64,000 nucleotides of DNA. Origin: Phenylobacterium sp. (GTDB lineage Bacteria; Pseudomonadota; Alphaproteobacteria; Caulobacterales; Caulobacteraceae). A program made the translations under genes and the position numbers. The stretch is from assembly GCF_004297125.1 (NCBI RefSeq), contig NZ_SCVD01000001.1:1-64000 (forward strand). The letters run 5' to 3'. This document shows positions 1-8,979 of the stretch, one piece after another (within the stretch, counting starts at the first letter, position 1; the number at the start of each line of letters is the position of its first letter). The notes beneath the pieces were generated by a model that saw only the letters and a list, made by a program, of their open reading frames with translations, was not told the origin of the DNA and did not search any database.

Positions 1-108
1 CTTGTGCAGGCAGAAGATCGCCGCCTCGATCAGCCGCTCCTGGGTCGCGGCGCTGCGCTCCTCGTGCGTCTGGTGCGTCCGTCCCCGCCGCCGATCCACC
101 TTCACCAC
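1..108 (-). CDS. TetR-family regulator, N-terminal fragment (cut by window edge)
   Basis: Reading leftwards from a GTG at 108 or 105 gives about 35 residues ending in ERSAATQERLIEAAIFCLHK, the usual start of a TetR helix-turn-helix domain (basic leader, then the first helix before the G-Y-x-x-T turn). The rest of the gene lies outside the window. It is divergent from the TonB-dependent receptor at 330 and faces an AT-rich operator-like region at 153-206, so it is a likely local regulator of that receptor. TetR proteins are cytoplasmic ligand-responsive repressors. The family call is good; the ligand is unknown and the start codon is a guess between nearby GTGs. Confidence 0.7.
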   Translation of the reverse strand, partial: MVKVDRRRGRTHQTHEERSAATQERLIEAAIFCLHK

Positions 109-152
109 TCCCACACATTCGCGCCGGCACTAGATGACGGTCGGCGTATAAA

Positions 153-206
153 TACAATCAAGCATGCACGTACAGTCTTGACTGTATGAGAGTGCCACCC
201 TAGTTC
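153..206 (+). promoter_or_regulatory. Operator-like repeats and promoter before TBDR 330
   Basis: This AT-rich stretch in a GC-rich setting holds the 20-mer TACAATCAAGCATGCACGTA (153-172). It overlaps a perfect inverted repeat, TACAGTC-TT-GACTGTA (171-186), and a TTGACT hexamer (178-183) that could be a -35 element. The CAAGCATG core recurs before the receptor at 5455, and close variants occur at 13326 and 4413. The position between a divergent TetR gene and a receptor fits a TetR operator. The -10 element is not clear (TAGTTC at 201 is a weak candidate). Confidence 0.55.
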
Positions 207-329
207 CGAGTTCTCTCTCGGGCCCCGATCGGGGCCATCGAAGGAGGATCAAGGCTGCCGTCAGAGCGAGCCGCGATCAGGGGAATAGCCGACCACCGCA
301 GGTGGCGGCGGGAGACGAACGGAGGGGAC

Positions 330-3300
330 ATGTCGATTCATCGCCACGCCATGGGCGCGTCCGCGCTCGCTATCGCCGCGGCGCTTGCCGGGTCCGCGAC
401 TCCCGCGTCCGCCGACGTCGACGCCGCCGCCAGCGAGGTGGATGAGGTGGTGGTCACGGGCTCGCTCATCCAGGGCGCGATGAAGACGGGCGCGCTGCCG
501 GTGCAAGTGCTCGGGTCGGAGGAGCTGAAGAAGCGCGGGGACCCGTCGACCCTTGAACTGATCAAGAGCATTCCCGCGGTCGGGGCCACGATCGGCGAGA
601 CCAACCGCCTGAACGGGCAGAACGCCGGCGGCTACAGCATCAACCTGCGGGGCCTGGGCGCCGACAAGACGCTGGTGCTGCTAAACGGTCGGCGGATGCC
701 CACGACCCAGTTGATCGACGGCGGCGCGGTCGACGCGTCGCTGATGCCGACGGCGGCCATCAGCCGGGTGGAGGTGCTGACCGACGGCGCGGCGGCCACC
801 TATGGCTCGGACGCCATGGGCGGGGTGGTGAACTTCATCACCAAGACCAACCAGAACGGCTTCCAGCTCGACGCCAACTACAGTTACATCCGTGGCTCCG
901 AAGGCGACTACGCCACGAGCCTCTCCTGGGGGCGGTCCGGCGAATGGGGCAATGTGCTGCTGGCCGGCAGCTACTATCACCGCTCCGAACTTGGGCAGGA
1001 CCAGCGGGGCTGGGCGATCCGCCCGTTCACCCTCGACCCGCAGAACGGCTGGGCGGCCAGCGGCAACCCGGGCTCCTACCTGACGGGCTCCGCCCGCACG
1101 CAGGCCGGGTTCAACTCAGCGTTCCTGGACCCGGGCTGCACGCCGCTGGGCGGCCTCGTCACCGGAACCGGCAACGCGGCGCGCTGCCAGTATCACAACG
1201 CCCGCTTCAACAACCTGGTCGACGACACCGACGGCTACCAACTCTACGGCTCGGTGAACTTCGACCTGCCCGCGGAGCAGAAATTCCACGGCGAGTTGCT
1301 GGTGTCGGGGCACACGGTGCCGCACGACGTGCAGAACCCCAGCTATGCGCCCAGCAACTTCCCGCTGTCGGTCCAGAATGGCGGCAACAACCCGTTCCCC
1401 GCACCGACGGGGACGGACGGGATCCGCGGCTACTTCATCCCGGCGAACAACCCCGGCCTGCAGACGCTGATCGCTCTCAATCCCGGCGCGTTCACGGCCG
1501 CGCAGCTCGCCAACATCCGGGCCAACGGCGTGCTGACCAATAGCGCCGCCGGAGCCTGGCGGCCCTACGGCTACGGCGGCAATCCACTGACTGGCGACAG
1601 CTTCCGCTCCAACCGGACCGGCCGGGCGTTCCGCGTCTCGGGCGGGTTCTCCGGCGCCCTGCCCATGGGCATGAAGTACGACACCGCCGTGACCTACGGG
1701 CAGTACATCTTCGACCGCACCACCTCCGAGATGTCGGTCGAGAACCTGCAATGGGCGCTGATGGGCCTGGGGGGCGCGGGCTGTACGCCCGGCGGGACCA
1801 ACGCCGCCACCAGCACGCCGGGGCAGGGGCCGTGCCTGTGGTTCAACCCGTTCTCCACCGGCATCGCGCGCAACGCCCAGACCGGCCAGATCAATCCGCA
1901 GTACGCCCAGGCCGTCGCCCTGAACCCCCAGGCGGCCAACTCGCTGGACGTGGCGCGGTTCATGGAGCCCTACGGCTACAATTTCCGCGACATCAACCGC
2001 ACCATCGCGGTGGACTCCACCGTCAGCGGCGAGCTGCCCGTCCAGCTTTGGGCCGGCCGCAATATCGCGTGGGCCGCGGGCGCCCAGTACATCTGGACCC
2101 AGGACGTGAAGGAGGTTCCCAAGGAGACCAACTTCAACACCGCGCCGTGCCCCTTCACCGGGGTGACTACCTGCATCGCCAAGACCGGCCCGCTGACCTT
2201 CTTCGGCGCCATTCCGCCCTACGACCTGAAGACCTCCCGCTGGGCGGTCTTCGGCGAGCTGTTCGTCCCGATCGCCGACAGCCTCGAGGCGCAGCTGGCG
2301 CTGCGGCACGAGGACCTGGGCGACATCGGCACGACGACCAATCCCAAGGCTTCGATCCGCTGGCAGGCGACCGACTGGCTTGCGCTGCGCGGCTCGGCGG
2401 GGACGACTTTCAAGGCGCCGTATCCGACGCGGACGACCGGCCTGGTCACCAGCGGCGGCGTCGTAGCCCAGCTCGGCGTCTTCAAAGCCACCGACACCTA
2501 CGGCAACGAGGATCTCGCGCCGGAGAAGGCCGACAACTATAGCGTTGGCGGCATCGTCACCCTGGGTGGCTTCAGCGCAACGGTCGACTACTACCTGATC
2601 AAGCTGAAGGGGGTGATCGAGGGCGACTCCGCCGCCAACATGATCAGCGCCTTTTTCGGCTCCTCGGTGTCCAGCCCCAACCGCTGCACGGCGGACCCGA
2701 ACAATCCCTACTATGCTCTGCAGCAGCGCTTCACCTTCACCGGCGGCGTGGGCGACCCGGCCACCTGCGGCCTGCAGAACCTGCAACGCACCCGGCTCAC
2801 CTACGATAACAAGCAGGACTACACCGTCTCGGGGCTGGACGTGGTCGTCGACTACCGGCTGCCCGGCATCCTGTTCGACGGCGACGTCCGCCTGGGCGCC
2901 GACCTGAACTACGTCTTCGAGTACCGCGGCTCCGGCAGCTCGACCGAGGGCATCGTGATCACTGCGGGCCGCGACTACGCCGGCACCACGAACTTCAACG
3001 CCATCCCGCGCTGGAAGGCCAACGCGTTCGCCGAGTATACGCGCGGCCCCGACAACCTGCGGGTCACCGTCCACTATATCGACGGCATGACCAACGACTC
3101 GCCGTCGATCTTCCCGCCGACCGCCACGAACCGGTTCGCCGAGCACATGGAGGCCTGGATCCCCGTCGACGTGGTCTACCGCCGCCTGTTGCCGTGGGAT
3201 GCGACCGTGACCTTCAGCATCCTCAACGTCTTCGACCGCGACCCGCCGCCCATGCGTCAGGACTTCGCCTACAACACTTATACGGCGAACCCCCTCGGCC

Positions 3301-3335
3301 GCGTGTTCCGGATCGGTTTCGGCAAGACCTTTTAG
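330..3335 (+). CDS. TonB-dependent outer-membrane receptor
   Basis: A 1001-residue outer-membrane receptor of the large alphaproteobacterial TBDR type, which imports a ligand into the periplasm using TonB-ExbBD energy. Residues 1-28 form a signal peptide (cleavage after PASA). A TonB-box-like EVVVTG lies near residues 39-44. The plug follows, with the family signature INLRGLGADKTLVLLNGRR, then GGAAATYGSDAMGGVVNF before the barrel. The protein ends in Phe (GFGKTF), as expected for BAM-assembled barrels. The ATG at 330 has a GGAGGGG ribosome site. It is divergent from a TetR gene and is probably controlled through the repeats at 153-206. The ligand cannot be read from sequence; siderophore import is less likely than organic substrate import given the surrounding enzymes. 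Confidence 0.93.
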   Translation: MSIHRHAMGASALAIAAALAGSATPASADVDAAASEVDEVVVTGSLIQGAMKTGALPVQVLGSEELKKRGDPSTLELIKSIPAVGATIGETNRLNGQNAGGYSINLRGLGADKTLVLLNGRRMPTTQLIDGGAVDASLMPTAAISRVEVLTDGAAATYGSDAMGGVVNFITKTNQNGFQLDANYSYIRGSEGDYATSLSWGRSGEWGNVLLAGSYYHRSELGQDQRGWAIRPFTLDPQNGWAASGNPGSYLTGSARTQAGFNSAFLDPGCTPLGGLVTGTGNAARCQYHNARFNNLVDDTDGYQLYGSVNFDLPAEQKFHGELLVSGHTVPHDVQNPSYAPSNFPLSVQNGGNNPFPAPTGTDGIRGYFIPANNPGLQTLIALNPGAFTAAQLANIRANGVLTNSAAGAWRPYGYGGNPLTGDSFRSNRTGRAFRVSGGFSGALPMGMKYDTAVTYGQYIFDRTTSEMSVENLQWALMGLGGAGCTPGGTNAATSTPGQGPCLWFNPFSTGIARNAQTGQINPQYAQAVALNPQAANSLDVARFMEPYGYNFRDINRTIAVDSTVSGELPVQLWAGRNIAWAAGAQYIWTQDVKEVPKETNFNTAPCPFTGVTTCIAKTGPLTFFGAIPPYDLKTSRWAVFGELFVPIADSLEAQLALRHEDLGDIGTTTNPKASIRWQATDWLALRGSAGTTFKAPYPTRTTGLVTSGGVVAQLGVFKATDTYGNEDLAPEKADNYSVGGIVTLGGFSATVDYYLIKLKGVIEGDSAANMISAFFGSSVSSPNRCTADPNNPYYALQQRFTFTGGVGDPATCGLQNLQRTRLTYDNKQDYTVSGLDVVVDYRLPGILFDGDVRLGADLNYVFEYRGSGSSTEGIVITAGRDYAGTTNFNAIPRWKANAFAEYTRGPDNLRVTVHYIDGMTNDSPSIFPPTATNRFAEHMEAWIPVDVVYRRLLPWDATVTFSILNVFDRDPPPMRQDFAYNTYTANPLGRVFRIGFGKTF

Positions 3336-3369
3336 CTTTCGGCGACGGTCCTCCCCGGTTGCGTTGACT

Positions 3370-3405
3370 GGCCGGCTCGCGCAGCGTCGTGCGGGCCGGC
3401 CTTTT
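3370..3405 (+). terminator. Rho-independent terminator after TBDR 330
   Basis: GGCCGGC (3370-3376) and GCCGGCC (3395-3401) form a perfect 7-bp stem with an 18-nt GC-rich loop, followed by TTTT (3402-3405). It lies 34 bases after the receptor stop and ends 25 bases before the next start, so the downstream gene probably has separate transcription or is read through. Confidence 0.6.
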
Positions 3406-3430
3406 GTCTCCAAGCTCATGGAATGGTGTG

Positions 3431-4393
3431 ATGGATCGCTCAGCCTTCGCGACGGAACTCGACACGGATCAGGAGGGTCTCGTGGGCCCCTGGCGCGCGC
3501 CGCGGCAACTGCTGGCCGACCAGTCGTACGACGCCCATGCCTCGATCCACGACGACGCTACGGCCCAGCGGCTGGGCTTCCGGGGCGGCACGATCGAGGG
3601 GCCGACCCACTTCAGCCAGTTTGCGCCGCTGGCGCACCGCCTCTGGGGCGACCGCTTCTTCGAGACCGGCCGCATCTCGGCGCACTATCGCGCGCCGGTC
3701 TATGAGGGCGAAGAGGTGCGCGCGATCCTGACGCCGGCCGGCGTGATGTCCACCCACGCCGGCATCCGCATGGAGAAGCGTGACGGCACGGAGGTGCTTC
3801 GCGGCACCGCTTCGGTCGGTGACGACCGCACGCCGTCCGCCCTGGAGGCGCGGCTCGCGGGTCTGCCTCATCTGGAGCAGGCGGTGATCCTGCGGGACCT
3901 GAAGGTCAGTGACCGCACGTCGCGCCAGACCGTGCGCATGGCTTACGACCAGCACATGGGCGAGCTCTATCCGTTCACTCTCGAGCGCAAGCTCACCGCG
4001 ATCACGGAGCCTTCGCCTTGGTACGATCCGGCCACCGCGGCGGCGTCGCCGTGGGGGAGGGCGATCATCCCGCTCGAAATGATCAGCGTGCTGCTGCAGT
4101 ACCGGGCTCGCGAAGACCGCCTGCGGGTGCGAGGACCATCGGTCGGGCTGTTCGCCGACCAGGAGATCCACCTGCTGGACGGCCCGCTGTTCGTGGACGA
4201 GCCCTACGACATCGAGCGCGAGGTGGTGGCCCTGAGCGGCAGCCGCCGCACCGAGAGCTATTGGCTGAAGACGACGGTGTTTCGCGCCGGCGAGACCGCG
4301 CCGGTGGCGGTCATGCTGCTCAACCACGCGGTCCTGAAGGACTCCTATGCGCCCTATGAGGCGGAGCACTCGGACCTGTTCGGCGGCTCTTAG
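3431..4393 (+). CDS. Possible hotdog-fold (MaoC-like) protein
   Basis: A cytoplasmic protein of 320 residues with no signal peptide. The stretch RGGTIEGPTHFSQFAPLAH (near residues 48-66), followed by an ISAHYRAPVYEGEEVRA-like strand, resembles the double-hotdog proteins of the MaoC/acyl-dehydratase superfamily, where a polar loop precedes the central helix and a YRAPV-GEEV strand follows. If so it may hydrate, dehydrate or hydrolyse a thioester. The ATG at 3431 is preferred because codons upstream of it (in frame from 3389) run through the terminator; the ribosome site is weak. It lies between a TBDR and a TetR gene on the same strand, so a role in the same catabolic unit is inferred. Function not firmly recognised. 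Confidence 0.5.
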   Translation: MDRSAFATELDTDQEGLVGPWRAPRQLLADQSYDAHASIHDDATAQRLGFRGGTIEGPTHFSQFAPLAHRLWGDRFFETGRISAHYRAPVYEGEEVRAILTPAGVMSTHAGIRMEKRDGTEVLRGTASVGDDRTPSALEARLAGLPHLEQAVILRDLKVSDRTSRQTVRMAYDQHMGELYPFTLERKLTAITEPSPWYDPATAAASPWGRAIIPLEMISVLLQYRAREDRLRVRGPSVGLFADQEIHLLDGPLFVDEPYDIEREVVALSGSRRTESYWLKTTVFRAGETAPVAVMLLNHAVLKDSYAPYEAEHSDLFGGS

Positions 4394-4412
4394 CCATCCG
4401 CCGGCCGATGTT

Positions 4413-4432
4413 TACATGCAAGCCTGACTGAA
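4413..4432. promoter_or_regulatory. Operator-like 20-mer before the TetR gene
   Basis: TACATGCAAGCCTGACTGAA resembles the repeats at 153 and 5303 (shared GCAAGC-TG core and a TACA-type left end). It lies 20 bases after the stop of the hotdog gene and about 40 bases before the annotated TetR start, where an autoregulatory site would be expected. The match is weaker than the others. Confidence 0.35.
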
Positions 4433-4470
4433 TCTCATTCACTTGCCGCCACCTGCGAAGCCTTCTAGTT

Positions 4471-5250
4471 GTGCGAGGGCGGTCGGGCGTCGTGGGCGAG
4501 CGTTTCTGCGCGCCGCCATCACGGCTCCGGTTCAGCGTGATTATCGGCAAGTGGAAGAGGTCGTGGAGCTTGAGGCCATCGCGGACAAACGCCGCCGTTG
4601 ACAAACCGCCGCGGACCGCGCGCACCCGCCGGTCGAACGCGGAGCGCAGCGCCTCGACCCGGGCCAATGTCATCGACACGACCATCGCCTGTCTCCACGA
4701 GTACGGGTACTCGGCCACCACGACCATGCTGGTGGCCGAGCGGGCGAACGTGACCCGAGGCGCGATCCTCCATCACTTCCCGACCAAGCTGGACCTCGTC
4801 CTCGCGGTGGCCCAGCACGTGGCCGACAACCAGTTCCGCGATAGGCGCCGCAAGCTCATGCAGTACGAGCGCGGCTACGAACGGTTCATGGCGCTGACGG
4901 AGATCACCTGGCAGTCGAGCATCGAGCCGCCCGCGATCGCTCTCCTGGAGATCCTGGTCGGCAGCCGCAGCGATGCGGCGCTGGCGGAGCGGCTTCCGCC
5001 GCTCATGGCGGCGATCGAGCGCAAGCACCAGGAAGGCGTCTGGGAGATCGCCACTGATGCCGGGATCACCGATCAGGCGACCATCCGCGCCATGGTGAGT
5101 CTGCACCTCGCGGCGATGCAGGGGCTCTCGATCCGGCTGATGCACACGAACGACCGCAGCCAGCTCGAACCGCCCATCGAGCTGCTGAAGATGTATCGCG
5201 CCTTTCTCACAGAGCACCTGCTGGCCAAGGCGAAGGCCGAGAAGGCCTGA
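4471..5250 (+). CDS. TetR/AcrR-family transcriptional regulator
   Basis: A regulator with an N-terminal TetR helix-turn-helix: ASTRANVIDTTIACLHEYGY, then SATTTMLVAERANVTRGAI and the signature LHHFPTKLDLVLAV. The C-terminal part (about 130 residues) is helical and ligand-binding in this family. The 259-residue form from 4471 has an unusually long basic leader (about 60 residues), so the true start may be downstream, for example a GTG or TTG within 4530-4580. No strong ribosome site decides it. It is flanked by two TBDR units and by the CAAGC(A/T)TG-type repeats, so it is the best candidate in the window for the protein that binds them. It ends about 200 bases before the next receptor. Confidence 0.85.
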   Translation: MRGRSGVVGERFCAPPSRLRFSVIIGKWKRSWSLRPSRTNAAVDKPPRTARTRRSNAERSASTRANVIDTTIACLHEYGYSATTTMLVAERANVTRGAILHHFPTKLDLVLAVAQHVADNQFRDRRRKLMQYERGYERFMALTEITWQSSIEPPAIALLEILVGSRSDAALAERLPPLMAAIERKHQEGVWEIATDAGITDQATIRAMVSLHLAAMQGLSIRLMHTNDRSQLEPPIELLKMYRAFLTEHLLAKAKAEKA

Positions 5251-5302
5251 CGTCCCACCCGATCTGCCGGCTCACGCCACGCGATCCACGCGCTTGCCGA
5301 CA

Positions 5303-5348
5303 TGCAAGCATGAATAAACATACAAGCATGCAGGAATGTAGCTTGACA
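5303..5348 (+). promoter_or_regulatory. Tandem operator-like repeats and -35 element before TBDR 5455
   Basis: Two similar 20-mers lie in tandem: TGCAAGCATGAATAAACATA (5303-5322) and TACAAGCATGCAGGAATGTA (5321-5340), both with CAAGCATG. They are followed after two bases by a perfect TTGACA (5343-5348). The second copy followed by TTGACA has the same arrangement as 13326-13353. A clear -10 was not found. The layout fits repression by a TetR protein bound just upstream of or over the -35 element. Confidence 0.6.
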
Positions 5349-5454
5349 GCGGCAGGGGGTGTCCGCAGCCTCGGATCACGGTGAGGGCTTCGCTTCGGCG
5401 CGCCGGGGTGGGGGCTTCACCAGACAAAAAGAACAACTGATCCGGGGAAACGCC

Positions 5455-8397
5455 ATGGCACGGCCGCACAGCGCCGTTCGTAAGATCTGCTGGCTGCAAA
5501 CTGTCAGCATCGGGGGGCTGCTCGCAGCCGGACTGCTGAGCGCGTCTCCCGCCCTCGCGGAAGACGAGGACCTCCTTGAGGTCGTCGTCACCGGCTCGCG
5601 GACGGTCCGCGACGGCGCCCAGGCCCCGACCCCGGTGACCGTGGTTGGGGCCGACGAACTCGAGCGCTCGGCGCCGCGGAACATCGTCGAGGGCCTCACT
5701 TCGCTGCCGGCTTTCCGGGGCTCGACCAGCACCAACACGCCGGCGCTCAGCACCGCCAGCAACAACACCGGCAGCTTCTTGAACCTGCGGGGCCTGGGCG
5801 CGCAACGGACCCTGGTGCTGCTGGACGGCCGCCGCGTGGCCCCGGCCGCCAACAACGGCGCGACCAACTTCAACCTGCTGCCACAGTCCCTGATCAGCCG
5901 CGTCGACGTGGTGACCGGCGGGGCGTCCGCGGCCTATGGCTCGGACGCCGTCGCGGGCGTCGTGAACGTGGTGCTGCAGACCGACTTCGAGGGCTTCAAG
6001 GGCTCCATCCAGGGCGGCCTTTCCAGCCACGAGGATGTCGGCTCGCAGAAGGTCAGCCTGACGGCGGGCCGTGCCCTGATGGACGGGCGCCTGCACGTGG
6101 TTGGCAGCCTGTTCTACAACCGCACCGACGAGGTGCTGAGCGCGTTGGGCGCCCGCGACTGGGCCTCGGACGGCGATGGCCGGCTGATCATCGGGACGGG
6201 CGCCAGCCAATACAGCGCCATCTTCAGCAATGTGAACCAGAACAACTACGGCGGCGGCGTGATCCTGGCCGGCACGGCCAATGGGCCGGCGAACCTGGTC
6301 GGCCCCAATGGGTTGTTCCCGACCGGGGTCAAGTTCCTGCCCGGCGGGGCGCCGTCCCCATATGACCGCGGCGCGTTCATCACCGCCAACAACGCCGTGG
6401 GCGGCGACGGCTCGCGCAACACCACCAGCCTGGCCGGCGGACTGAAGCAGACCAGCGTCTTCGGCCGCGCCACCTACGATGTATCGGACACCTTCGAGAT
6501 CTACGGCCAGGTGATGGCGGCCAAGGCGCGCAACATCTACCAGCCGTCCACGAACCAGAACCAGACCGCCACCCAGATCACGATCTTCGAGGGCAACCCG
6601 TTCATCCCCGCCCAGATCGCCGCGGCCCTGGCGGCGTCTGCGCCAACGACCACGACGGGGACGGCCTGCGGCCGCGCGGCCGGCACGCCGACTGTCGCGC
6701 TGCGCTGCTTCAAGATGTCGAGAATCCACCAGGAGGACGTCGGCGGCTACAATCGGATCACCAACATCGCGCGGAACGAGACCATCGACGTGGTGGTCGG
6801 CTTCAACGCCAAGGTGCTCGGCGACTACCGCCTCAGTGGCTACTACGAGCACGGCTACAACGACTACAAGACCAAGACCCAGGACAACGCGAAGTGGGAG
6901 AACTTCTTCGCTGCGGCCGACGCAGTTCGCGACCCGGTCAGCGGCCAGACCGTCTGCCGTACGACGCTCACCAACCCTGGTCTCTATCCTGGCTGCGTGC
7001 CGATCAATCTGTTCGGCGCCGGCTCGCCCTCGACCGAGGCGCTCAACTACGCCTTCGTGACCAGCTCCTTCCGCACCGAGATCGTCCAGGACGTGGCGGC
7101 GCTGGACTTCGCCGGCGAGCCCTTCCAGCTGCCGGCCGGTCCGCTGGCCGTCGCGGTGGGCGCCGAGTATCGCCGGTTCAAGGTCGATCAGACCGCCGAC
7201 CCGGGCAACACCGAGATCAAGGATGGCACGGGCATCCGTGGTTTCCCGTCGTCGCTGACCGGCCTGCCGGGCGCCTACAACTTCGGGAACGTCTCGGTCT
7301 TCGAGGGCGTGGTCAACGTCAAGGAGGCCTACGCCGAGGTCAATGTTCCGCTGATCAAGGACCAGCCGCTGATCCATCAGCTCGAGCTGAACGCCGCGGG
7401 TCGCTACACCGACTACAGCACCAGCGGCGGCGTCACGACCTACAAGGTGGGCGGCGTCTATAGCCCGTTCGAGGATCTGCGCTTCCGCGCCACCTATTCC
7501 CGCGACATCCGCGCGCCCAGCCCGATCGAGCTCTTCCAGGGCAACGGCCAGGGCTCGCAGACGGTCATCGATCCGTTCAACGGCAATCAGACCTTCAACA
7601 TCCTGGGCAGCGTGCGCGGCAACAAGGACCTGGATCCGGAAAAGGCCGACACCTATGCGGCCGGCGTGGTCTACCGCCCCAGCTTCCTGCCGGGGTTCGT
7701 GGCCTCGGTGGATTACTACAACATCGCGGTGAAGGGGGCGATCGGCACCCTGACCACCCAGGTCACCGTCGATTCCTGCTTCCGGGGGAATACGGCGCTG
7801 TGCGGCAACATCGTGCGCGATGGAAACGGCGTGATCATCTCGGTCCTGCAGCCCTATCTGAACCTGCAGAAGCTGAAGACCAGCGGCGTCGATGTCGAGC
7901 TCAGCTATCGCGCCGAAATCCCCAGCGTCCCCGGTGCGTTCTCAACCCGGGTGTTGGTGGGCTATCTGGCGGAGTATTCGACCACGGCGCCGGGATCGGC
8001 CGAGATCGACAGCACCGGCCAGGTCGGCTCCGGCGTGTCTAACCCGCGCTATCGCGCGCAGGGGACCGTGACCTGGGACAACGGACCGCTGGCGCTCACG
8101 CTGGAGGCCAACTTCATCGGCGCCGGTTATCAGAACAAGCAGCTGGTGGAAGCGCCGAGCGGCCCGAACACCATCGTCGACAATCACGTGCCGGCGGTCA
8201 CCACCTTCGACCTTAGCGGCCGTTACAAGTTCGGCGCGAACGACCAGTTCGAGGCCTTTGCGGTGATCAACAACCTGTTCGACAAGGATCCGCCGATCGC
8301 GCCGGGCACCAACTCGGCCAACTTCATCCAGACCAACTACGAGCTCTACGAGACCATCGGCCGATACTACGTCGCGGGCGTGCGCTTCCGCTTCTGA
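5455..8397 (+). CDS. TonB-dependent outer-membrane receptor
   Basis: A 980-residue TBDR that imports a ligand across the outer membrane. The signal peptide is residues 1-35 (cleavage after PALA), followed by EVVVTGSRT as the TonB-box region. The plug carries FLNLRGLGAQRTLVLLDGRR and VTGGASAAYGSDAVAGVVN. The barrel includes TYSRDIRAPSPIELFQ and ends in RFRF with a terminal Phe. The ATG at 5455 is chosen over in-frame codons upstream because GGGGAAA lies just before it and the signal peptide starts properly there. It is the second receptor of the region-1 island and sits behind strong operator-like repeats. It belongs to the same broad subfamily as the receptors at 330, 19965 and 25239, but the ligand is unknown. 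Confidence 0.93.
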   Translation: MARPHSAVRKICWLQTVSIGGLLAAGLLSASPALAEDEDLLEVVVTGSRTVRDGAQAPTPVTVVGADELERSAPRNIVEGLTSLPAFRGSTSTNTPALSTASNNTGSFLNLRGLGAQRTLVLLDGRRVAPAANNGATNFNLLPQSLISRVDVVTGGASAAYGSDAVAGVVNVVLQTDFEGFKGSIQGGLSSHEDVGSQKVSLTAGRALMDGRLHVVGSLFYNRTDEVLSALGARDWASDGDGRLIIGTGASQYSAIFSNVNQNNYGGGVILAGTANGPANLVGPNGLFPTGVKFLPGGAPSPYDRGAFITANNAVGGDGSRNTTSLAGGLKQTSVFGRATYDVSDTFEIYGQVMAAKARNIYQPSTNQNQTATQITIFEGNPFIPAQIAAALAASAPTTTTGTACGRAAGTPTVALRCFKMSRIHQEDVGGYNRITNIARNETIDVVVGFNAKVLGDYRLSGYYEHGYNDYKTKTQDNAKWENFFAAADAVRDPVSGQTVCRTTLTNPGLYPGCVPINLFGAGSPSTEALNYAFVTSSFRTEIVQDVAALDFAGEPFQLPAGPLAVAVGAEYRRFKVDQTADPGNTEIKDGTGIRGFPSSLTGLPGAYNFGNVSVFEGVVNVKEAYAEVNVPLIKDQPLIHQLELNAAGRYTDYSTSGGVTTYKVGGVYSPFEDLRFRATYSRDIRAPSPIELFQGNGQGSQTVIDPFNGNQTFNILGSVRGNKDLDPEKADTYAAGVVYRPSFLPGFVASVDYYNIAVKGAIGTLTTQVTVDSCFRGNTALCGNIVRDGNGVIISVLQPYLNLQKLKTSGVDVELSYRAEIPSVPGAFSTRVLVGYLAEYSTTAPGSAEIDSTGQVGSGVSNPRYRAQGTVTWDNGPLALTLEANFIGAGYQNKQLVEAPSGPNTIVDNHVPAVTTFDLSGRYKFGANDQFEAFAVINNLFDKDPPIAPGTNSANFIQTNYELYETIGRYYVAGVRFRF

Positions 8398-8405
8398 CAA
8401 CGCCA

Positions 8406-8490
8406 GGGCGGCCCGACCCGGCCGGGCCGCCCACGCCATCGATGGGTCAAGGCAAGGCAAAGCGCCGGCCGCCCCACGGGCGCGCCGGCG
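8406..8490. terminator. Two hairpins between convergent genes
   Basis: GGGCGGCCC (8406-8414) pairs perfectly with GGGCCGCCC (8424-8432), and CGCCGGC (8463-8469) with GCCGGCG (8484-8490). They fill the gap between the plus-strand receptor stop (8397) and the minus-strand stop at 8515, so they probably end transcription from both sides. Neither has a long T-run, so factor-independent activity is uncertain. Confidence 0.45.
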
Positions 8491-8514
8491 TTGATCATGG
8501 TGGAGCGTGGCCGG

Positions 8515-8979
8515 TCAGACCGGCGGGCCGGGCTTCTTCTGGAAGGGCGCGGAGTAGTCGCCGTCCAGCCAGTTCTCCTGGCCGGTCTCGCAAACGTTGT
8601 GCAGCACGTGGGGGCCGACCTCGCGCAGGCCGAGGCCCGGACGCGGCGTCACCAGGATCGGCGGGTCGCCCGGCAGGTAGGCGAACTTGGTCCAGCCCGT
8701 ATAGGCGCCGCTCTTCGGGTCCTTCACATTGACCTCGCCGCAAAAGACGATGCGGTCGTTCACCAGCTCGAAGCGCTTGTAGTTGGCCCGGACGCCGCGG
8801 AACTGGGCCTCGGCGTAGTTGGGGATCTGGGTCTGGCCCTGCCGCGCGACGCCCAAGGTGTTGGGGGCCTGCAGTGCATAGGTCCTGGCGGCCTCGACCA
8901 TGTCCGGCGGGTCGGCGGCGAAGGCGGGCGCGCCGACCGCCAGCGACAGCCCCGCCGCGCAAAGGATCCGACCGCTCAA
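8515..8979 (-). CDS. Small secreted protein of unknown function
   Basis: A protein of 154 residues with a signal peptide (cleavage after PAFA, near residue 21). The mature part contains NYAEAQFRGVRANYKRFELV and VFCGEVNVKDPKSGAYTGW, the second resembling a C-G-x-V-N-A-K motif seen in small exported proteins whose strand follows a Cys; a Cys also occurs in HNVCETGQ. I do not recognise a named family with confidence. Its ATG overlaps the stop of the DUF1552 gene by 4 bases (ATGA), making it the last gene of a four-gene operon. A periplasmic role with its operon partners is likely. Confidence 0.7.
   Translation of the reverse strand: MSGRILCAAGLSLAVGAPAFAADPPDMVEAARTYALQAPNTLGVARQGQTQIPNYAEAQFRGVRANYKRFELVNDRIVFCGEVNVKDPKSGAYTGWTKFAYLPGDPPILVTPRPGLGLREVGPHVLHNVCETGQENWLDGDYSAPFQKKPGPPV

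Noticed and set aside
1116..3419. Very long open frame on the minus strand opposite the receptor at 330
   Set aside because: Low-complexity Arg/Gly/Val-rich translation, no domain and no ribosome site; a product of high G+C opposite a clear receptor gene. The same holds for minus-strand frames at 5272-7377 and 43201-45177.
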